This document shows positions 7,482-14,953 of a DNA stretch of 37,969 nt, piece after piece. Position 1 is the first letter of the stretch. Each line of letters opens with the position of its first letter. Position numbers and translations under genes: made by a program. The DNA is from an uncultured Pseudophaeobacter sp. (GTDB taxonomy: Bacteria; Pseudomonadota; Alphaproteobacteria; Rhodobacterales; Rhodobacteraceae), in the NCBI GenBank assembly GCA_905479575.1, contig CAJQNB010000073.1:1-37969 (forward strand). The letters run 5' to 3'. The notes beneath the pieces are model-generated. The model had not been told where the DNA came from. It saw only the letters and a list, made by a program, of their open reading frames with translations, and did no database searches.

Positions 7482-8699
7482 ATGAATTCTTCCGCCCAGG
7501 CTCAATTGGACGCGGCTGTTTTGCAGGATGGCGATGCGGCAACCGGATGGCTTGAACGTCTGTTCTCGCGTCTGTTTCTGGGGTTGGTCTATCCGCAGAT
7601 CTGGGAAGATCCAGTGGTGGACATGGAGGCGCTGGAGATTTCAGCAGAGGATAATCTGGTCTGCATCGCCTCTGGCAGCTGTAATCTAATGTCGTATCTG
7701 ACCGCAGGCCCGGCTTCGGTCACGGCGGTTGATCTGTCGCCTGCCCATGTGGCCCTGGGCAAGTTGAAACTGACTGCCGCCCAAGCCCTGCCGGACTATG
7801 CCGCCTTTTATCAGTTTTTTGGTCGGGCAGACCTGGCCAGCAACGCCGTCCTGTATGAGCGCTATATCCAACCAAAGCTAGACCCCGGCGCGCGGGCGTT
7901 TTGGCAGGGGCGGCAGCTGATAAACCGCCGTATCACGTTGTTTCAAAAGGGGCTTTATAAATACGGGCTGCTTGGTCGCTTTTTGGGGGCGGTGCATTTG
8001 GTTGCCCGTCTGGGGCGGGTGAATTTTGCGCCCTTGCTGGCCGCACGCAGCCTGCAGGAACAACAGGCGTTTTTTGATCAGAAGATCAGCCCCCTGTTTG
8101 ATATGTGGCTGGTGCGCCGGCTGGCTGGGTTTCGCGCTGCGCTTTTTGGCCTGGGTATTCCTCCGGCGCAGTATGACAAACTGGCCGCTGACGGCGGTGG
8201 CGACGTGTTGCCGGTACTGCGCGAACGGGTCCGCAAACTGATGTGTGATACCCCGATCCGGGACAATTATTTTGCCTGGCAGGCCTTTGCACGCGGGTAT
8301 GACCCGGCACCGGATGGGTCTCTGCCGCCCTATCTGCAGCAGCGCAATTTCCAGGCCCTGCGGGACTATGCCGACCGGGGCCGCATCGTAAACCGCTCCC
8401 TTACCGACCAGTTGGCGCAGGAGCCTGACAGCTCGAAACAGGGCTATATCCTGCTGGATGCCCAGGATTGGATGAATGACAGTCAGTTGAATGCGCTTTG
8501 GCAGCAAATCACCCGCACGGCAACGCCCGGGGCAAAGGTGATTTTTCGCACTGGCGGCGCTGAGGACATCCTGCCGGGCCGAGTGTCGCCTGACATCCTG
8601 GGGCGCTGGGCCTATGACGCAGAGGTTTCCAAGCGGGGCAGCAAGCAGGATCGCTCAGCGATCTACGGCGGCTTTCATCTCTATCGTTTTCAGGGCTGA
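7482..8699 (+). CDS. btaA: SAM:diacylglycerol 3-amino-3-carboxypropyltransferase
   Basis: The product has 405 residues and is of the DUF3419/BtaA family, near the length of Rhodobacter sphaeroides BtaA. It transfers the 3-amino-3-carboxypropyl group of SAM to diacylglycerol, giving diacylglycerylhomoserine, the first step to the betaine lipid DGTS. Recognisable features are the N-terminal LVYPQIWEDPVVDMEAL, the SAM-binding loop NLVCIASGSCNLMSYLTAGP followed by VTAVDLSPAHVALGKLKL, and the C-terminal FRTGGAEDILPGR. No membrane helix is evident, so it probably acts at the inner face of the inner membrane. A GGGG-containing ribosome-binding site precedes the ATG. It lies between plcP and btaB in one tight unit. 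Confidence 0.93.
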   Translation: MNSSAQAQLDAAVLQDGDAATGWLERLFSRLFLGLVYPQIWEDPVVDMEALEISAEDNLVCIASGSCNLMSYLTAGPASVTAVDLSPAHVALGKLKLTAAQALPDYAAFYQFFGRADLASNAVLYERYIQPKLDPGARAFWQGRQLINRRITLFQKGLYKYGLLGRFLGAVHLVARLGRVNFAPLLAARSLQEQQAFFDQKISPLFDMWLVRRLAGFRAALFGLGIPPAQYDKLAADGGGDVLPVLRERVRKLMCDTPIRDNYFAWQAFARGYDPAPDGSLPPYLQQRNFQALRDYADRGRIVNRSLTDQLAQEPDSSKQGYILLDAQDWMNDSQLNALWQQITRTATPGAKVIFRTGGAEDILPGRVSPDILGRWAYDAEVSKRGSKQDRSAIYGGFHLYRFQG

Positions 8700-8703
8700 T
8701 CAG

Positions 8704-9351
8704 ATGCGCGACGCGACCCCCAATGCCCATGCAGCACTGATGGACCAAACCTACCGCTATCAACGCATATTCTATGATTTGACCCGAAAGTACTATCTGT
8801 TTGGGCGCGATGCGCTGATTGATGATCTGGCGCCCGACGCCGACGCGCATGTTCTTGAACTTGCCTGTGGCACGGGGCGAAATTTGCAATTGGCTGAGGG
8901 GAAATACCCCGACTGCACCTTTTACGGGCTTGATATCTCGTCAGAGATGTTGGTGTCCGCCGGGAAAAAGCTGGGCACGCGGGTTGCCTTGGCTCAGGCT
9001 GATGCCTGCCATTTTGAGGCCGCGCAACTGTTCGGCCGCGACGCATTTGATCGCATCTTTATCTCTTACGGGATTTCAATGATCCCGGATTGGCAGCAGG
9101 CTTTGCGCCAGGCCTTTGGGGCGCTTGCTCCGGGCGGCACGCTGCATGTTGTGGATTTTTCCAATCTGGAGGGATGGCCCGGCTGGTGCCGGGGCCTGCT
9201 GCATCGCTGGCTGACGAAGTTCCATGTGAGCCCACGATTAGAGTTGGCAAGCGAGCTGGACAAGATCGCCCGTGAGCTGGGCGGCAGGGCACAATGCCGC
9301 CAGCTTTATCGCGGCTACGCGCAATATGGGGTCCTGCGCAAGACGGGGTAA
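8704..9351 (+). CDS. btaB: Diacylglycerylhomoserine N-methyltransferase
   Basis: The product has 215 residues, the size of known BtaB proteins, and methylates the homoserine amino group three times with SAM to give DGTS. The class I methyltransferase core is clear: motif I VLELACGTGRNLQLA, then FYGLDISSEMLVSAGKKL, ADACHF, and DRIFISYGISMIPDWQQAL. The frame is open upstream to 8614, but that part overlaps btaA. The ATG at 8704, four bases after the btaA stop, gives a normal N terminus (MRDATPNAHAALMDQTYRYQ) and suggests translational coupling. It is the last gene of the plcP operon. A general SAM methyltransferase of other specificity would be the alternative, but the btaA linkage argues strongly against it. 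Confidence 0.92.
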   Translation: MRDATPNAHAALMDQTYRYQRIFYDLTRKYYLFGRDALIDDLAPDADAHVLELACGTGRNLQLAEGKYPDCTFYGLDISSEMLVSAGKKLGTRVALAQADACHFEAAQLFGRDAFDRIFISYGISMIPDWQQALRQAFGALAPGGTLHVVDFSNLEGWPGWCRGLLHRWLTKFHVSPRLELASELDKIARELGGRAQCRQLYRGYAQYGVLRKTG

Positions 9352-9368
9352 CTCTGCGCACCTGGCGT

Positions 9369-9409
9369 TGTTTGACTGGGCGCTGTTTGGCTGGCCATTG
9401 TTTTACTGG
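9369..9409 (+). repeat. Degenerate 15-bp tandem repeat, three copies
   Basis: TGTTTGACTGG (9369), TGTTTGGCTGG (9384) and TGTTTTACTGG (9399) recur exactly every 15 bp just after btaB. Read in one frame they would encode FDWAL/FGWPL/FYWPK-like pentapeptide steps, but no gene start precedes them. They may be the product of local slippage. Confidence 0.6.
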
Positions 9410-9412
9410 CCA
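9392..9412. terminator. Possible hairpin between convergent genes
   Basis: Two copies of the self-complementary hexamer TGGCCA flank TTGTTTTAC and can form a six-bp stem. It lies between btaB and the leftward small gene ending at 9457. No clear T-run follows in either direction, so termination is only a suggestion. Confidence 0.3.
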
Positions 9413-9456
9413 AAGTCGGGCCTGAGATCTCAGCCAGGGTCAGGTGAAATCCCAGA

Positions 9457-9630
9457 TCACGAAGGATTGTGCTGAGCATCGCTGATCAGCATCACAGGCG
9501 TGGGAGCCTGGGTTTGGGCTCTTGCCAGCGGGGCGCCCAGGCCAAGAACCAGCGTTGCGGCTGTTAAGGTGGCGCTGCCGCCCAGCAAGGCAACTGCGGT
9601 GAATTTGATGAAAGGCATGAAGCTGTTCAT
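9457..9630 (-). CDS. Small exported protein of 57 residues, function unknown
   Basis: The ATG at 9630 follows AGGA at a good distance on the minus strand. The product starts MNSFMPFIKFTAVALLGGSA, continues with a hydrophobic stretch and ends its export signal with PLARA before QTQAP, a good signal peptidase I site. Only about 18 residues would remain after cleavage (ending in PVMLISDAQHNPS). The frame is open upstream to 9714, but that extension would bury the signal peptide. I do not recognise the family. It lies divergent to an AraC-type regulator gene, with a three-copy direct repeat between them, so it may be that regulator's target. If the signal is not cleaved it would be a membrane-anchored micro-protein. 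Confidence 0.6.
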   Translation of the reverse strand: MNSFMPFIKFTAVALLGGSATLTAATLVLGLGAPLARAQTQAPTPVMLISDAQHNPS

Positions 9631-9744
9631 TGATTTATTCCTTGAGGCAAAAACGGTGCGGTAAGCGGTAAAGGGTCGAACCTGCTTTTGCAGAGAAAAC
9701 AGCTCCAAACCCACTGGATGTCAAAATGAATACGTGATTTCTGG

Positions 9745-9800
9745 TGCCAAAATATTGACTGGATGTGCCAAAGACTTGACAGCAAATGCCAAAGGTTGAC
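9745..9800. promoter_or_regulatory. Three direct repeats with 21-bp spacing, likely regulator binding sites
   Basis: TGCCAAA-ATA-TTGAC (9745-9759), TGCCAAA-GAC-TTGAC (9766-9780) and TGCCAAA-GG-TTGAC (9787-9800) start exactly 21 bp apart, two helical turns. Direct repeats at this phasing are typical of AraC-family operators. The nearest candidate -35 for the leftward small gene (minus-strand TTGACA, 9719-9724) lies another 21 bp step away. A dyad GTAAC-N6-GTTAC (9807-9822) follows on the regulator side. Binding by the neighbouring AraC-type protein is an inference. Confidence 0.6.
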
Positions 9801-9885
9801 CCTTTGGTAACGTAAATGTTACTGATATTTGATCGCAGCTCAGGCGCTTGGTAGTCTGTTGAGCGCATCAATTTGGAGCCGGGAC

Positions 9886-10923
9886 TTGACCTCTGTTTCG
9901 ACACTCTACGCCAGAAAACAGATCGAACATGCAGACCAGATAGCCGACAAGGGCAAGCTGCTGGATCTGGTCGGCCTGACGCCAGAAACGTTAGCCGACC
10001 CTACGGTCATGGTGCCGGTTGAGGCCTATCACGACCTGATGGAGGAGGTTGCCAAAAGCGAGTTCCCGGATCTGAGGTTTCACATGAAAACCTGTCGGAG
10101 CATGCGGTGCGATGAGTTTGGCGTCTTTGGGCTTGCGCTGAAATCTGCCCCAACCCTGCGTCATGGGTTTCAGCGAATTTGGCGTTATACACGACTACAC
10201 AACCGCGTCGCGAGTTTTTCTGCCGAACAGGAGGGCGATCGGTTCTGTTGGTCCATGCAGGCCCCCAAGACGGACCGGCTCGGGGCCTTTTTGTCGATAG
10301 AGGCCGCCATGGGTACGACACTGACGCTCTGTCGTGAAACGACCAGCCCGGAATTTCAGCCCTGCCATGTGCAATTTGTCCATGAAAGAGACGGCTCTAT
10401 TGATGCCCTGGTAGAGCATTTTGGCTGTGTGCCAGAATTTGGAGCCCGGTCGGACGCGTTGCATTTTGATGTCCAGGACGTTGATCAGCCCAGCAGCATT
10501 GGCGATACAGGTGTCTGGAATTTCCTGATCTCTCATCTGGATCAGATGCTGGAAAAAGAACGTGACCAGGAGCAAAGCTTTGAAGCCCAGGTGATTGAGG
10601 AGATTGCCAAACTGCTGAGTGGTGGGGTGCCGCAGCTGTCGGAGGTTGCCAAAAACATGGGACTGGGGGGGCGTACCTTTCAGCGACGGCTGAGCGACAG
10701 GGGGCATAGTTTTCAATCCCTCACCGACGAATCGCGCCGGAAACTCGCCCAGCAGCTTATTCAATCGTCGAGCTATTCCTTCTCTGAGATTGCCTTTTTG
10801 ACCGGGTTTTCTGAACAAAGCGCCTTTTCACGGGCCTTTAAGCGCTGGTCTGGCCAAACGCCCAAGGCCTACCGGAGTGGCCTGCGCGACAGCAGCGCCG
10901 CAACATCCTGCCCTGCTGAATAA
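9886..10923 (+). CDS. AraC-family transcriptional regulator
   Basis: The product has 345 residues from the chosen start. The N-terminal two thirds fit the arabinose-binding-type domain seen in OruR/ArgR-like AraC regulators (KLLDLVGLTPETLADP, later DEFGVFGLALKSAPTLRHGF). The C-terminal end has the two helix-turn-helix motifs (LSEVAKNMGLGGRTFQRRL and YSFSEIAFLTGFSEQSAFSR, ending FKRWSGQTPKAYR). The frame opens at a TTG at 9829 without a ribosome-binding site. TTG 9886 is preceded by GGAG at seven bases and gives the usual family N terminus, so it is preferred. It is divergent to a small secreted-protein gene, and the three direct repeats in between probably mediate control of that gene, of itself, or both. 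The effector is unknown. Confidence 0.88.
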   Translation: MTSVSTLYARKQIEHADQIADKGKLLDLVGLTPETLADPTVMVPVEAYHDLMEEVAKSEFPDLRFHMKTCRSMRCDEFGVFGLALKSAPTLRHGFQRIWRYTRLHNRVASFSAEQEGDRFCWSMQAPKTDRLGAFLSIEAAMGTTLTLCRETTSPEFQPCHVQFVHERDGSIDALVEHFGCVPEFGARSDALHFDVQDVDQPSSIGDTGVWNFLISHLDQMLEKERDQEQSFEAQVIEEIAKLLSGGVPQLSEVAKNMGLGGRTFQRRLSDRGHSFQSLTDESRRKLAQQLIQSSSYSFSEIAFLTGFSEQSAFSRAFKRWSGQTPKAYRSGLRDSSAATSCPAE

Positions 10924-11023
10924 GGCCCTGTTTTGCAGGCATGCTCCCCTTTGAGGGAGGCGCTTAGCAGTGCAGATAATGTCGGGCGACCATGCCGGGG
11001 TTGGTGGTGTGAACATATATGAC

Positions 11024-11041
11024 TTGTCATTGATTTGTTTT
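11024..11041 (+). promoter_or_regulatory. Degenerate Pho-box-like site upstream of the sulfatase-family gene
   Basis: TTGTCAT-TGAT-TTGTTTT has the 7-4-7 arrangement of a Pho box. The first repeat matches CTGTCAT in six of seven positions, the second only in four. It lies about 155 bp before the sulfatase-family start. A chance match is quite possible. It is listed because the enzyme family includes phosphonate monoester hydrolases. Confidence 0.22.
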
Positions 11042-11118
11042 TCAGGCTCTATCCGGTCGCTGGGGGCTTATGCCCAAGTCAGCAAAAAACTGTGGCCGAA
11101 AGAAACAGGGCCGAAAAA

Positions 11119-11199
11119 ATGAAGGCCAGGCAGGACCGGGACGAGACGAATATCTTTGCCCGAGGAGATGATCTGCTGGAGGAGGAGAAAGAACCATGA
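11119..11199 (+). CDS. Possible 26-residue upstream ORF
   Basis: A short frame (MKARQDRDETNIFARGDDLL and then EEEKEP) ends in a TGA that overlaps the ATG of the sulfatase-family gene as ATGA, the usual layout of coupled translation. The ribosome-binding site before it is weak, and its last codons include the GGAGGAGGAG ribosome-binding site of the next gene, which explains the Glu-rich end. It may be only a by-product of that site. Confidence 0.2.
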   Translation: MKARQDRDETNIFARGDDLLEEEKEP

Positions 11200-12845
11200 C
11201 CAAACGCCCCAATGTTTTGTGGATTATGGCAGATCAACTGCGGTTTGATTACCTGAGCTGCTATGGTCACCCGCACCTGCATACACCGCATATTGATGCC
11301 CTGGCAAAACGCGGGGTGCAATTCAACAAGGCCTATATCCAGTCGCCGGTCTGCGGTCCGTCGCGGATGTCGGCCTATACCGGGCGCTATGTGCGCAGCC
11401 ATGGCTCAACCTGGAATGGTATGCCGCTGCGGGTTGGGGAACCCACCCTGGGCGATCACCTGCGCGAGGCAGGTGCGCGGGCGGTTTTGGTTGGAAAAAC
11501 CCATATGACCGCAGATCTGGAGGGCATGGCCTGGCTTGGCATTGATCCCGACAGCACGATTGGCGTCAGCCGGTCTGAATGTGGTTTTGACCCTTTTGAG
11601 CGCGACGATGGTCTGCACCCTGATAGCGCCCGCCAAAAATGGTCTGCCTATGATGATTATCTGGTGGAAAACGGCTTTAAGTCAGAAAACCCCTGGGGTG
11701 ATTTTGCCAATTCGGGCCTGGATGAAAATGGCGAACGGCTGTCGGCCTGGCTACTGAAAAACTCGCGCTTGCCTGCGGATGTGCCCGAAGAGCATTCCGA
11801 GACCGCCTATATGACCAATCGCGCCATTGATTTCATGACTGAGGCCACTGCGGATGGACGTCCCTGGATGTGCCACCTGTCCTATATCAAACCCCATTGG
11901 CCCTACATCGTGCCAAAGCCCTACCATGATATGTATGGGCCAGAGCACGTCATCGCTCCGGTCCGTTCTGAGGCGGAGCGCGACACCGATCACCCCCTGA
12001 TGCAGGCCTATCTGAACGCCCGTGTCTGTCGCAGCTTTGCCCGCGACCATGTGCGTGAACATGTGATCCCGGCCTATATGGGGCTGATCAAGCAGCTCGA
12101 TGATAACCTCGGTCGGCTTTTTGCCTGGATGGACGCGGCGGGCTTGAGCGAGAATACCATCATCGCCTTTACCTCGGATCACGGCGATTACATGGGCGAC
12201 CACTGGATGGGCGACAAGGATTTCTACCACGATGTTGCCGCCAAAGTGCCGCTGATCATTGCAGACCCCCGCGGCGAGGCGGATGCCTCGCGCGGGTCCA
12301 TCTGCGAAGAGCTGGTCGAAATGATTGATCTGGCACCCACATTCATGAATGCGCTGGGCTGCGAGGCCAAGCCGCATATCATTGAAGGGCGCGATCTGAC
12401 ACCGATCTTGAACGGGACAGAAGGCTTTTCCAGGCGCTATGCGATCAGCGAACATGACTATCACTGGTCCGATATGGCCCGCGCGCTGGGCGTGGAGCAG
12501 GAACATGCTCATACGGTGATGATATTTGATGGACGGTGGAAATTTATCCGCTGCGAAGGCTTCCGGCCGGTGCTGTTCGATCTGGAAACCGACCCGCAGG
12601 AAGTGAAAGATCTGGGCGCTTCGGAGCAGGCAGACCACATTGCGGTGCGCGCCCGGATGGAGGCGGCGCTGCTGGATTGGGCGCGACGGCACCACACCCG
12701 GATAACCGCGACATCTGCAGTTCTGGCCCGCCAGAAAATTGCAGCAGAGGGCGGTATTCTGATCGGATTCTGGGATGAGCAGGAATACGAAGAGGCCACC
12801 GGCAAACCCTTTAGCAGCCTGGTTCCGGCAGGGCGGCCGGGGTAA
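11196..12845 (+). CDS. Type I sulfatase / phosphonate monoester hydrolase family enzyme
   Basis: The product has 549 residues of the alkaline-phosphatase superfamily. It has the N-terminal metal site NVLWIMADQLRFDYL, the signature PVCGPSRMSAYTGRY with Cys53 as the residue expected to become formylglycine, the GKTHM motif, and the C-terminal metal site AFTSDHGDYMGDHWMGDK. It has no signal peptide, so it should act in the cytoplasm, which is usual for phosphonate monoester hydrolases and choline-sulfatase-like enzymes rather than for secreted polysaccharide sulfatases. The substrate (sulfate ester, phosphonate or phosphate diester) cannot be decided from the motif alone. Translation starts behind a strong GGAGGAGGAG. 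It appears to be transcribed alone. A maturase for the formylglycine would have to be coded elsewhere. Confidence 0.85.
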   Translation: MTKRPNVLWIMADQLRFDYLSCYGHPHLHTPHIDALAKRGVQFNKAYIQSPVCGPSRMSAYTGRYVRSHGSTWNGMPLRVGEPTLGDHLREAGARAVLVGKTHMTADLEGMAWLGIDPDSTIGVSRSECGFDPFERDDGLHPDSARQKWSAYDDYLVENGFKSENPWGDFANSGLDENGERLSAWLLKNSRLPADVPEEHSETAYMTNRAIDFMTEATADGRPWMCHLSYIKPHWPYIVPKPYHDMYGPEHVIAPVRSEAERDTDHPLMQAYLNARVCRSFARDHVREHVIPAYMGLIKQLDDNLGRLFAWMDAAGLSENTIIAFTSDHGDYMGDHWMGDKDFYHDVAAKVPLIIADPRGEADASRGSICEELVEMIDLAPTFMNALGCEAKPHIIEGRDLTPILNGTEGFSRRYAISEHDYHWSDMARALGVEQEHAHTVMIFDGRWKFIRCEGFRPVLFDLETDPQEVKDLGASEQADHIAVRARMEAALLDWARRHHTRITATSAVLARQKIAAEGGILIGFWDEQEYEEATGKPFSSLVPAGRPG

Positions 12846-13200
12846 CGCGGGAGACCGGACTGTCCAGTGAACCCAGGCGGTCAGGGAGCGGAGGTCTTTT
12901 GTGGCCGATGTGACGCGCTGCCACGTCGGCCCAGACATCCCTCATGTACGGGGCAGGCCCTGTTTGCCAGTCTATACGTCACTTTGTTCCATTGCGGTGG
13001 TGCGCGCAATACTGGGCAAGCTCTGCATTGCAAAGCAGCGGTCTGCAGTAGGCGCGGCGGCTTTGCGGGGGCGAAAGCTCTGCGATTGACTGATTGCGGG
13101 CGGGGCTGGAAGTGAGGTGGCCTATACCTGCAGCGCCTAGACTGTCCCGCCACTTTATGCCCTGCTGGGGATGCCAAAACATTCACAGTTGGGGCTTCTC
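12846..13200. other. Gene-free stretch upstream of pgi
   Basis: Several short open frames on both strands exist here, but their products are Cys/Arg-rich, lack ribosome-binding sites and overlap each other. I see no gene, RNA or repeat. It could be decayed coding DNA. Confidence 0.5.
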
Positions 13201-13210
13201 TTGCGCAATC

Positions 13211-13222
13211 GTTAGCGCTAAC
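13211..13222. promoter_or_regulatory. LacI-family-type operator upstream of pgi-zwf-edd
   Basis: GTTAGCGCTAAC is a perfect 12-bp palindrome with a central CG, the hallmark of LacI/GalR-family operators, some of which are nearly identical in alphaproteobacterial sugar regulons. It lies 60 bp before the pgi start, between a possible -35 (TTGCGC, 13201-13206) and -10 (TATTGC, 13225-13230), so a bound repressor would block the promoter. The regulator gene is not in the window. Confidence 0.6.
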
Positions 13223-13282
13223 TGTATTGCATAAGAGCGGGAGGTATGATTCGGCTAGGTGGGTTCATAAAGGTATTGGAAA

Positions 13283-14908
13283 ATGAGCGAAATTTGGTCG
13301 AAGCTGAGTGAGCACCGCAGACAAACTTCTGAGACGTCGATTACCGAACTTTTCGAAAGAGATCAAAACCGGTTTCAGAGCTTTTCTGCCCAAGCCGACG
13401 GATTGTTGCTGGATTTCTCCAAAACCGCCCTAGACGAAACCGGACTAAATGCGCTGGTTGATCTGGCGGAACAGGCTGGCTTGGCCAGTAAGATCGAAGC
13501 AATGTTTCGGGGCGATCCTATCAACGTCACGGAAGGCCGGGCTGCGTTGCACACAGCCCTGCGCAGCCAGAACGATACGGCTGTGATGGTCGATGGTCAG
13601 GATGTCATGCCGGAAATCCACCAGACCCTGCAACGTATGGAAAGCTTTGCCGGGGCTCTGCGCAGCGGTGCCTATAAAACCGTAACCGGGGCGCAGTTCA
13701 CGGATGTTGTGAATATTGGCATTGGTGGTTCAGATTTGGGCCCTGTCATGGCAACCCGCGCGCTTGCGCCCTATCACGATGGGCCGCGCTGCCATTATGT
13801 TTCCAATGTCGACGGCGCCGATATTACCGATAGCTTGGCTGGGCTGGATCCACAAACCACCTTGATTATCATCGCCTCAAAGTCCTTTACCACCATTGAG
13901 ACCATGACCAATGCGGCAACCGCGATTTCTTGGTTGCGCGCCTCACTGGGCGATCAGGCCAGTGGGCATTTGGCGGCGGTGTCTACGGCTTTGGACAAGA
14001 CCACTGAAATGGGCATTCCCCCGGAACGGGTCTTTGGCTTTGCCGATTGGGTTGGTGGGCGCTACTCGCTTTGGGGGCCTGTGGGCCTGCCTATTCTGAT
14101 TGCGGTTGGGCGTGATAATTTCCGCGCCATGCTCAGTGGTGCGGCGGCGATGGACCGGCATTTTCAAACTGCGGATTTTCGCCACAACCTGCCGGTTCTG
14201 CTGGGGTTGATTGGCATTTGGCACAGCAATATCTGCGGCTATAATACGCGCGCAATCCTACCCTATGAGCAACGCTTGGCGCGCCTGCCGGCCTATCTTC
14301 AGCAGCTGGATATGGAAAGCAACGGCAAATCCGTGACGCTGGATGGCAGCCCGGTGCGCCGCACCACGGGTCCGATTGTCTGGGGGGAGCCTGGGACCAA
14401 TGGTCAGCATGCCTTTTATCAATTGCTCCACCAGGGCACCCATGTGGTTCCCGCCGAGTTCCTGATTGCGGCAGAGGGGCATGAAGCCGAGCTTTCGCAT
14501 CAGCATGATCTGCTCAAGGCAAATTGCCTGGCCCAATCCGAGGCCTTGATGCTGGGGCGCTCAGCACAGCAGGCCCGCGCATTGGCCCAAAGCCGCAGCA
14601 TCCCTGAGGGGGATCTGGACTGCATGACAGCGCATTTGACCTTCCCGGGCAATCGTCCGTCGATCACCCTAGCCTATCCCCGTCTAACCCCCTTTGCACT
14701 GGGCCAGATCATTGCCCTGTATGAACAGCGTGTCTTTACCGAGGGGGTCATCTGGGGGATCAATTCCTTTGACCAATGGGGGGTCGAACTCGGCAAAGAG
14801 CTCGCCGTTGGTCTGCTGCCACTTATTCAAGGCGCCACGGACAGCAGCAAGGATGGCTCCACCCTTGGGTTGGTGGCAAAACTGACAGCCTCCACCCCCG
14901 CAACCTAA
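13283..14908 (+). CDS. pgi: Glucose-6-phosphate isomerase
   Basis: The product has 541 residues, the normal length for bacterial Pgi, and interconverts glucose 6-phosphate and fructose 6-phosphate in the cytoplasm. Motifs seen include [28 protein letters not shown] (phosphate binding), [11 protein letters not shown], the catalytic Glu in [10 protein letters not shown], the His in [12 protein letters not shown], and the Lys in [10 protein letters not shown]. It is the first gene of a cluster with zwf and edd, with 45 and 69 bp gaps, so the three are probably cotranscribed. Here it likely returns fructose 6-phosphate to glucose 6-phosphate for the Entner-Doudoroff route. The palindrome at 13211-13222 suggests sugar-responsive repression. 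Confidence 0.97.
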   Translation: MSEIWSKLSEHRRQTSETSITELFERDQNRFQSFSAQADGLLLDFSKTALDETGLNALVDLAEQAGLASKIEAMFRGDPINVTEGRAALHTALRSQNDTAVMVDGQDVMPEIHQTLQRMESFAGALRSGAYKTVTGAQFTDVVNIGIGGSDLGPVMATRALAPYHDGPRCHYVSNVDGADITDSLAGLDPQTTLIIIASKSFTTIETMTNAATAISWLRASLGDQASGHLAAVSTALDKTTEMGIPPERVFGFADWVGGRYSLWGPVGLPILIAVGRDNFRAMLSGAAAMDRHFQTADFRHNLPVLLGLIGIWHSNICGYNTRAILPYEQRLARLPAYLQQLDMESNGKSVTLDGSPVRRTTGPIVWGEPGTNGQHAFYQLLHQGTHVVPAEFLIAAEGHEAELSHQHDLLKANCLAQSEALMLGRSAQQARALAQSRSIPEGDLDCMTAHLTFPGNRPSITLAYPRLTPFALGQIIALYEQRVFTEGVIWGINSFDQWGVELGKELAVGLLPLIQGATDSSKDGSTLGLVAKLTASTPAT

Positions 14909-14953
14909 GGCGCACCCGGTGGGGCGCCAATCGCAACTGGATCTGATATCACT

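Noticed and set aside
12867..13115. Small Cys/Arg-rich open frame upstream of pgi
   Set aside because: No ribosome-binding site, unusual composition and several overlapping alternatives in other frames.
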